Source of the DNA: Protonemura montana
Lineage: Eukaryota; Arthropoda; Insecta; Plecoptera; Nemouridae
NCBI GenBank assembly: GCA_947568835.1
Contig: OX387602.1
Coordinates: 30,242,133-30,306,132 of the forward strand
Direction of reading: 5' to 3'
Length of the DNA: 64,000 nt
The notes under the pieces were generated by a model. That model ran no database searches and had not been told where the DNA came from. It saw only the letters and a list, made by a program, of their open reading frames with translations. A program made the translations under genes and the position numbers. This document shows, piece after piece, positions 56,485 through 64,000 of the stretch (position 1 is the stretch's first letter; every line of letters begins with the position of its first letter).

Positions 56485-56812
56485 ACTGGTCTGGTGGCAC
56501 TGGTCTGGTGGCACTGGTCTGGTGGTACTGGTCTGGTGGCACTGGTCTGGTGGCACTGGTCTGGTGGCACTGGTCTGGTGGCACTGGTCTGGTGGCACTG
56601 GTCTGGTGGTACTGGTCTGGTGGCACTGGTCTGGTGGCACTGGTCTGGTGGCACTGGTCTGGTGGCACTGGTCTGGTGGCACTGGTCTGGTGGCACTGGT
56701 CTGGTGGCACTGGTCTGGTGTCACTGGTCTGGTGGCACTGGTCTGGTGGCACTGGTCTGGTGGCACTGGTCTGGTGGCACTGGTCTGGTGGCACTGGTCT
56801 GGTGTCACTGCT
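56485..56812. repeat. 14-bp minisatellite, ~23 copies
   Basis: The unit is CTGGTCTGGTGGCA with occasional GGTAC or GTGTCAC variants. All reading frames on both strands stay open across it. This explains the long Leu/Val/Trp-rich and Pro/Gln/Cys-rich ORFs in this interval, and none of them should be called a gene. Confidence 0.97.
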
Positions 56813-56817
56813 CAACC

Positions 56818-57905
56818 TTCCAGCGCGTTGTCTTGCCAGCGCGTTGTCTTGCCAGCGCGTTGTCTTGCCAGAGCGCTGTCTTGCCAGCGCGTTGTCTTGC
56901 CAGCGCGTTGTCCTGCCAGAGCGCTGTCTTGCCAGCGCGTTGTCCTGCCACCGCGTTGTCTTGCCAGCGCGTTGTCCTGCCAGCGCGTTGTCTTGCCAGT
57001 GCGTTGTCCTGCCACCGCGTTGTCTTGCCAGAGCGCTGTCTTGCCAGCGCGTTGTCTTGCCAGCGCGTTGTCCTGCCACCGCGTTGTCTTGCCAGAGCGC
57101 TGTCCTGCCAGCGCGTTGTCTTGCCAGAGCGCTGTCTTGCCAGCGCGTTGTCCTGCCAGCGCGTTGTCTTGCCAGCGCGTTGTCCTGCCACCGCGTTGTC
57201 TTGCCAGCGCGTTGTCCTGCCAGCGCGTTGTCTTGCCAGCGCGTTGTCCTGCCACCGCGTTGTCTTGCCAGAGCGCTGTCTTGCCAGCGCGTTGTCTTGC
57301 CAGCGCGTTGTCTTGCCAGCGCGTTGTCTTGCCAGAGCGTTGTCTTGCCAGAGCGCTGTCTTGCCAGCGCGTTGTCTTGCCAGCGCGCTGTCTTGCCACC
57401 GCGTTGTCTTGCCAGAGCGCTGTCTTGCCAGCGCGTTGTCTTGCCAGCGCGTTGTCTTGCCAGCGCGTTGTCTTGCCAGCGCGTTGTCTTGCCAGCGCGT
57501 TGTCTTGCCAGCGCGTTGTCCTGCCAGCGCGTTGTCTTGCCAGCGCGTTGTCTTGCCAGAGCGCTGTCTTGCCAGCGCGTTGTCTTGCCAGCGCGTTGTC
57601 TTGCCAGCGCGTTGTCCTGCCAGCGCGTTGTCTTGCCAGCGCGCTGTCTTGCCAGCGCGTTGTCTTGCCAGCGCGTTGTCTTGCCAGCGCGTTGTCTTGC
57701 CAGCGCGTTGTCTTGCCAGCGCGTTGTCCTGCCAGCGCGCTGTCTTGCCAGCGCGTTGTCTTGCCAGCGCGTTGTCTTGCCAGAGCGCTGTCTTGCCAGA
57801 GCGCTGTCTTGCCAGAGCGCTGTCTTGCCAGAGCGCTGTCTTGCCAGAGCGCTGTCTTGCCAGCGCGTTGTCCTGCCAGCGCGTTGTCTTGCCAGCGCGT
57901 TGTCT
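56818..57905. repeat. 16-bp minisatellite, ~68 copies
   Basis: The unit is AGCGCGTTGTCTTGCC. Variants are GAGCGCTGTC, CACCGCGTTG and a TTGTCCTGCC change, arranged in recurring patterns. The array follows the 14-bp array after only a few bases. Because 16 is not a multiple of three, every frame cycles through the same 16-residue pattern, so ORFs of 360-517 codons appear on both strands. Confidence 0.97.
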
Positions 57906-58303
57906 GAGTAAACACGGCGTCAGCTTAACAAGCGAATTTGACTCGAGTGTCACGGCCAGTCAGATGCCAGCAATTATTTTCCTCCCTGCGATCGATCAAC
58001 AATTGACCTCCAGTACGGCCCCCCCGAGGTAGCGCCGTGTCCCGGCCAGACAATGGACAACGCTCGCCGAGGCACCGCCAGTCGGCACGTCGCCCCACGA
58101 ACAGGTGCCTCTATTATCGGCAATTGTCTTCGTTGAACGCGAGGCGTTGTCACGGCCTTATCGCTCTGAAGTATTCGCGGGAGAAACATACGACTCACCC
58201 TCGGAGAAAAAATTGACGTTTCTAGCCGCCTCGTTCACTCCGTCTCCGTCTCCCTCTCGTATTCTCCTCTAACAATAACTGTAGCCGTCTCTTTCTCACT
58301 CGG

Positions 58304-58330
58304 CGTCGTCGTCGTCGTCGTCGTCGTCGT
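58304..58330. repeat. (GTC)n microsatellite
   Basis: This is a run of about nine CGT/GTC repeats. It is one of several GTC- or GTCGGC-rich patches in the second half of the window. Confidence 0.9.
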
Positions 58331-58890
58331 GATACAGCGTCCATTCTTCGCCAGTGTTGCATGGCATTTACAACAATGCGAACGAGCTCTTTTATCTGTC
58401 TTCTGCTGGCATAGTCTATGTATTGTAGCTAGACGTTCGAAGCACGGCGTTGTCTACCATTCGACAATACACAATCGAGTGATTGTGTGTCGAGCAACGC
58501 CCCCCACCCCACCCCCCACCCCCACCCCCCACGACTCACTCCACTTTTGACTCCTCAAATGACACTCTCGTGCATTCTTTCTTTATACCCATCTCTCACC
58601 CCCAACGCCTTGCTCGCGCCACCTCCACTGTTATGTACTCAATCGGTCTGCATTATCAAGTTGTCTCGCTCGCTCCCGCTGCGTCTCGCTGCGTCTCGCC
58701 TTCGCTCGTGGAAGAAAAGGAAGTGTTAACAATGATGTCACGGAAGTTGAGATATTTTCTCCGGGGCCGTGAGCGCCCAGGATCTTCGCGTGTTCTTCTA
58801 AGAAACACCCGAGTTTTTCTCCGATGCGCGACTACGGCGGCACGTCGCGGACACTTCGTTAACTAGCAACCGGCAACTTACACGTGGACA

Positions 58891-59240
58891 GCTCGTGGAT
58901 TGCTCGTGGATAGCTCGTGATTAGCTCGTGGATAGCTCGTGGATTGCTCGTGGATTGCTCGTGATTAGCTCGTGGATTGCTCGTGATTAGCTCGTGGATT
59001 GCTCGTGATTAGCTCGTGATTAGCTCGTGGATAGCTCGTGGATCGCTCGTGGATAGCTCGTGGATTGCTCGTGGATTGCTCGTGGATTGCTCGTGGATTG
59101 CTCGTGATTAGCTCGTGATTAGCTCGTGGATAGCTCGTGGATCGCTCGTGGATAGCTCGTGGATTGCTCGTGGATTGCTCGTGGATTGCTCGTGGATTGC
59201 TCGTGATTAGCTCGTGATTAGCTCGTGGATTGCTCGTGCA
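58891..59240. repeat. 11-bp minisatellite, ~32 copies, with 99-bp higher-order repeat
   Basis: The unit is GCTCGTG plus GATT, GATA, GATC or ATTA. A block of nine units (99 bp) near 59002-59100 is repeated in the same order at about 59101-59199, so the array has higher-order structure. Open frames across it are repeat artefacts. Confidence 0.95.
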
Positions 59241-59249
59241 GAAACCCCA

Positions 59250-60580
59250 TAACAAACTGCAAGCCAGACTTGAGCCCCGCCTTGAGGCTACGTTTCTTCG
59301 TCTGTTTCACGCCAACCCTTATTCACATGTGCACCTGATCACATAGCCATTACGTGGTTTTGCGCGCTCGCTTTGTCCCCGACGACAATGGACATAATGC
59401 AGACAAGGGACGGAGATAGAGCACGCGCTACCGTTAGCTTCAAGTGGTCATTGTTGGCCATCGCACGCCGTCCCTCGCCACGGCGGCGACCACTGGCGCT
59501 CACCTCTACAAAGGACATCGACGATTTTGTCACGAACCCCGCAAAGGTATTAGACTATGCAGAGTGCCACCCCCCCCCCCCCATGGCCACCCTCCCCCTT
59601 CTAGCCGACACGGGGGGATGACTACCCATTCTTATCGGACGGGCTGATCGTATCAATACCTGGGCATTCATCAAGATTTGCGCAGCACGTGGGTCAGGGG
59701 CACATTGTTCTGGGCAAGCAGGGGTAGCAAAGTTGCCGGAGAGATTTTTCTCCAACCTTGAGAATGTGGTTTGTATCTAAATTGTTATCCAGTGTCTTTG
59801 CTGGGCAATTTGGTGGTAATTTTAGCAAGTATTTGCGCCAAGCAGGATAAGTGTGAGATTGATTTTTGATAAATGAGAAAAGGATGATCGCGTTTAGGAA
59901 AGAGGTGCAGATTAACAGGACCGAGGTGATGCAAGCGACAGAAGCATAGCACGGCCAGTTGCCATAACCACCATTCAATGAGCCCATCATACATGCATAC
60001 GCAGTATCTCGTCCTCTTTCAAGTTATTATTGTTTTAAATCACTAGATTGGCAAACCATTAAGTCAAAATCACCCGCCCAACCAGAAATAATTTGGTCAT
60101 CCGAGGGAGTAAAGTCTTGGGCCTCGCCGTCACAAAAGTGCACCCCTTGACTCGGAAGACTTGGGGGGGTCGCCGTCAAGAAGTTGCACCCCACTAATTC
60201 ACAGGCGCATCGCCGATAACCTCGTCGGCTTATCTGCTAGCAGAGTGCGCGTCTTACGGAATGTAATTTACATTGTATATCCCTGATGATGGCAAGCCAA
60301 GAACATGATAAAAATGTCATCGCTCTAGCCCATTGTTGGCTCCCATGTGAAAGGATAGATGATGATGCTGCAACGCCGACCTATAGAAACCATTCACACA
60401 CATACATCCACATCCACACACACACACAACCGGGTTCTATCGCCAAGAAAATAATATCATCATTGTTTCCCAAACAATGGCGTGCGCCCCCTCGACCGAA
60501 CTACCCCCCACCACCCCTTGCGTCGGGTGATGCGCCGCGACATGCAAACGAGACGTCGGTGTCTGCTTTGGTCGGTGTAT
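59250..60580. other. no supported gene
   Basis: This is spacer sequence with a poly-C tract near 59570 and a short CA-repeat near 60395-60430. Small ORFs on both strands lack recognisable features. Confidence 0.45.
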
Positions 60581-60584
60581 GCGT

Positions 60585-61277
60585 TGAGTGTGCAGGTTCT
60601 AGGTAGAGACAGAACGTTGATGTTAAATCGTTGAGTGTGCAGGTTCTAGGTAGAGACAGAACGTTGATGTTAAATCGTTGAGTGTGCAGGTTCTAGGTAG
60701 AGACAGAACGTTAATGTTAAACCGTTGAGTGTGCAGGTTCTAGGTAGAAGCAGAAAGTTAATGTTAAACCGTTGAGTGTGCAGGTTCTAGGTAGAGACAG
60801 AACGTTAATGTTAAACCGTTGAGTGTGCAGGTTATAGGTAGAGACAGAACCCTTGATGTTAAACCGTTGAGTGTGCAGGTTCTAGGTAGAGACAGAACGT
60901 TAACGTTAAACCGTTCAGTGTGCAGGTTCTAGGTAGAGACAGAACCCTTGATGTTAAACCGTTGAGTGTGCAGGTTCTAGGTAGAGACAGAACGTTAATG
61001 TTAAACCGTTGAGTGTGCAGGTTATAGGTAGAGACAGAACCCTTGATGTTAAACCGTTGAGTGTGCAGGTTCTAGGTAGAGACAGAACGTTAACGTTAAA
61101 CCGTTCAGTGTGCAGGTTCTAGGTAGAGACAGAACCCTTGATGTTAAACCGTTGAGTGTGCAGGTTCTAGGTAGAGGCAGAACGTTAATGTTAAACCGTT
61201 GAGTGTGCAGGTTCTAGGTAGAGACAGAACGTTGATGTTAAATCGTTGAGTGTGCAGAACGTAGAGACAGAACGTTA
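60585..61277 (+). repeat. 47-bp tandem array, ~15 copies (forward arm of a palindrome)
   Basis: The unit is GTTGAGTGTGCAGGTTCTAG, GTAGAGACAGAACGTTAATG, TTAAACC. Variants are GTTGATG, CCCTTGATG, TTATAGG and TTCAGTG, and some of them recur in the same order, so multi-unit blocks were copied. It faces the inverted array at 61297-61738. Confidence 0.96.
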
Positions 61278-61296
61278 ATGTTATGCAATATTAATG

Positions 61297-61738
61297 TAAA
61301 CTGCACACTCAACGATTTAACATCAACGTTCTGTCTCTACCTAGAACCTGCACACTCAACGGTTTAACATTAACGTTCTGTCTCTACCTAGAACCTGCAC
61401 ACTCAACGGTTTAACATTAACATTCTGTCTCTACCTAGAACCTGCACACTCAACGGTTTAACATTAACGTTCTGCCTCTACCTAGAACCTGCACACTCAA
61501 CGGTTTAACATTAACGTTCTGTCTCTACCTAGAACCTGCACACTCAACGGTTTAACATTAACGTTCTGTCTCTACCTAGAACCTGCACACTCAACGGTTT
61601 AACATTAACGTTCTGTCTCTACCTAGAACCTGCACACTCAACGGTTTAACATTAAGGTTCTGCCTCTACCTAGAACCTGCACACTCAACGGTTTAACATT
61701 AACGTTCTGTCTCTACCTAGAACCTGCACACTCAACGG
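61297..61738 (-). repeat. 47-bp tandem array, ~10 copies (inverted arm of a palindrome)
   Basis: This is the same unit in reverse complement: CTGCACACTCAACGGTTTAA, CATTAACGTTCTGTCTCTAC, CTAGAAC. Copies are more uniform than in the forward arm. The two arms are separated by about 20 bp of AT-rich sequence (TTATGCAATATTAATGTAAA). Confidence 0.96.
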
Positions 61739-61739
61739 T

Positions 61740-63317
61740 GTATGCTTTGGTCAGTGACGTGGTTAGAACAGACTCGAGTGCGCGCAGACCGACTCGCGCC
61801 CCATCACGCGGCCGACACGGAAACCCTTTCAGGGCAGCGGTGATTTGTTCCGATGTGGCTACAAATGGGGGGGGGGGGGGGGGGGGGCGATTGTCTCGCT
61901 AGAGTTTGAAGGAAGACTCCTTGGGGGATCAAGCTGGGGATCAAGGTGCCGGGTGGAGGAATCATTGCCAGTACATTGCCGGCATTATTGAAACATTGCT
62001 TGAACATTGCTTGAACATTGCTTGAACATTGCGAGGAAAGCTATCTACGGATTGAACACTTCACATCCGTTATTTATTTAAAAATTGCTTGTAAAAGCTA
62101 TGACACCATCCGGAAAATAGACGCCAACTTTTGTAGAGAATAAGGGGAATAGAATTCAAAACTGACATTTTTTTGGCAATGATAAGTGAAAGTAACCGTA
62201 TTGTTTTGCATGAAAACATTTCCTACGCTCATGCCCACCTCGACGGTCCACGTGACACGTCCTTGACGTCACTTCCGCCAGGCGTCGAAGTTGAGGTAGG
62301 ATCGTCGCGACGCCGACTCTCCCCCTCACCCCGCTTCCCACAAAGAGAGGCGGCGCACTAATCGACGTCGATTGATTCGCGTCCGATCGAGTTAACAAGG
62401 CGCCGCGACGCCCTTTGTCTGCGAAGGACGCCGCAATCCTCGGGCTTTGTATGCCTCGTCTCGACCTCCTTCGAGCGGCGACCGCATCCAACGTCGGTGC
62501 GAAATTCGGTCAGGTCCCGTCGGCATGAGCTCTTTCAAAGGCGTCGGCGTCGGCAGCGTCGGTAGCGTCGGTGAGGAGATAATATGCGACGAGGCATCAA
62601 TGCAACGAGCCCCCTTTCCCCCCGTTCTTAGGACCCCCACCCACTTCCCTCTCTATACCACACATAACATTGATAATGTTGAATCAACTTTTAGAAAAGT
62701 TTCCTCTATTCATCGCCCCCCCTCTGCCTCCTCTTATCCACGTCCCCCTCCTTTCACGTCATTGCTCCACCCGGGGATCTATTATTTCTTTTTATCAATT
62801 TGGAGTTGCTTTCAGCGGGCAGCTCGCTAAGCCGGGGCGCTCTGTATGTGTGTTTTTACTCATAAATCACTGAAAGTTAAGAACCAATAGCATAATAACC
62901 AGCCAACGACGGCCGCTCTAACATGCTAACTATTCGCCGTCGTCGTCGCCGTCGTGACATTGGTGGCGTCTCGACGCTGCCTCGCGGCTTTGTCTCGGCG
63001 TCGCTTGCTGCAGGTATGGCGCCCTCGGCGTCGTCTTGGAGGTGGCGTTTGTGTCAACAGGAACTTGTTCAGAATGGCAAACTGTGCAGAGAGCTGTGTT
63101 TGAATTGAGCTTGGTAGGTTAATTCCATCAGACTCAGAAGTTACTCTCTGATTAGGGTTGATCGGCCACGCCTACCTATAGCAATAATATCGATGTCATT
63201 GACGCTATCGCAACATTCCATCTGGGAATAAATCATTTACCAATACTTAACTAAATCCGCCATTAACGCCATAATGACATTGAAATGTTGGCAGTTAGGT
63301 GCGTTGAAAGTAGGTAT
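61740..63317. other. no supported gene
   Basis: It contains a poly-G tract near 61867, a TTGAACATTGC triplet at about 62000-62030, and GTCGGC-rich patches near 62540 and 62935. ORFs around 62156-62491 (-) and 62447-62830 (+) overlap and show no domain. Confidence 0.45.
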
Positions 63318-63840
63318 AGACCGAACGGTTTGCCGTGTTGGAAACACCGGTTCTCGTGAGGTCACCGATGTTAAGCAACACTGCGCTGAGTCAGATATTG
63401 GATGGGTGACCATTATACACATGACCAGTTCTGTTCGGGAGAGAGGTTGGAGGGATGAAAGTTAAGCAACACTGCGCTGAGTCAGGTATTGGATAGGTGA
63501 CCATCATACACATGAGCAGTTCTGTTCGGGAGAGAGGTTGGAGGGATGAAAGTTAGTACAGCAACTTCACTCGCCTTGCTTATCAACCTCTCGACAGCAT
63601 GGATTTGTGGAGGAATCCTGCTGTTCGCGTTGTACCGTCCTTCGGAAGGAACGTTAACCCAGTGGTCCCCTTGGTGCTCTTCGACAGGAGTAGGCTACGT
63701 GCCGGCACAGGGTTTCCACTCCTCCCTTCTAGGCTAGGCTAGGTTCATTATCATCCTCATAATCATCCGCTCATTCACCGACGCCATTAGACCAGTGCCG
63801 CATGACCAGATGTCAAAACAGTGCGTTAATAATAATAATG
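63318..63840 (+). mobile_element. 5S-SINE with duplicated promoter unit and 9-bp target-site duplication
   Basis: The head is ACCGAACGGTTTGCCGTGTT, GGTTCTCGTGAGGTCACCGA and TGTTAAGCAACACTGCGCTG. One extra 91-bp unit follows, then the normal body, ending in CAGTGCGTTAATAATAATAA. The direct repeat AGTAGGTAT at 63309-63317 and 63841-63849 marks the insertion. The copy looks young. Confidence 0.92.
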
Positions 63841-64000
63841 AGTAGGTATCTCATCTATGGTGCCTGCTACCACCAACTGGCCAGGTGTACCAACTGGCCG
63901 TCGAGCTGCCGTCAAGCCAGATTGGCCGGCCGAGCGTTTTGAAAAGTCGTATCCTTGTTACCCCGTTGCAACAGCGAAATTATGACGGCGACCGGAGACT

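Noticed and set aside
56479..58032. Long ORFs (up to 517 codons) on both strands at 56.5-58.0 kb
   Set aside because: They arise entirely from the 14-bp and 16-bp arrays, which are open in every frame. There is no start context, no domain and no unique sequence.
58888..59240. Possible CRISPR-like array
   Set aside because: The units are contiguous 11-mers with no spacers, and the DNA is eukaryotic.

Overview
This window is nuclear DNA from an animal, very probably an arthropod and most likely an insect. Several things point that way: genes split by GT-AG introns, a p53-family DNA-binding domain with the arthropod-style RICSCPKRD motif, a ModSP-like serine protease, a Kazal inhibitor, and a dense load of SINEs, LINE fragments, DNA transposons and minisatellites. 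I cannot name the species.

Region 1 (1-8 kb) holds the 3' part of a p53/p63/p73-family gene on the + strand. Its exons lie at 239-458, 5998-6187 and probably 7027-7167. The intron that splits the DNA-binding domain contains a 4.6-kb DNA transposon with an intact 860-codon transposase-like ORF. The next intron contains a full-length 5S-rRNA-derived SINE with target-site duplications.

Region 2 (8-17.2 kb) is a complete, in-frame XPD/ERCC2 helicase gene on the - strand (15 exons, 766 aa), tail to tail with the p53 gene. Its introns hold a MITE derived from the large transposon, tRNA-derived SINEs, a fold-back element and a 29-bp minisatellite.

Region 3 (17.2-26.1 kb) has LINE remnants, one of them split by a 360-bp hAT-type MITE. 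They are followed by a complete 12-exon secreted protease gene (628 aa, - strand). This gene has two chymotrypsin-fold domains in tandem: the first looks catalytic, and the second looks degenerate.

Region 4 (26-39.3 kb) has more LINE and SINE pieces, a four-exon coiled-coil protein gene (214 aa, + strand) and a three-exon Kazal-type inhibitor gene (156 aa, + strand) with PGGRPQ repeats. Between these two genes I find no convincing gene.

Region 5 (39.3-64 kb) has no gene I can support. It appears GC- and CpG-richer, contains many poly-G/poly-C tracts, and carries large satellite-like arrays: a 53-54-bp array at 46 kb, 14-bp and 16-bp arrays at 56.5-57.9 kb, an 11-bp array at 59 kb, and a head-to-head pair of 47-bp arrays at 60.6-61.7 kb. 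It also carries several 5S-SINE copies whose internal promoter region is itself tandemly repeated. The long ORFs in the arrays are by-products of the repeats.

All gene models were assembled by eye from splice sites, reading phase and remembered family features. No database search was run.
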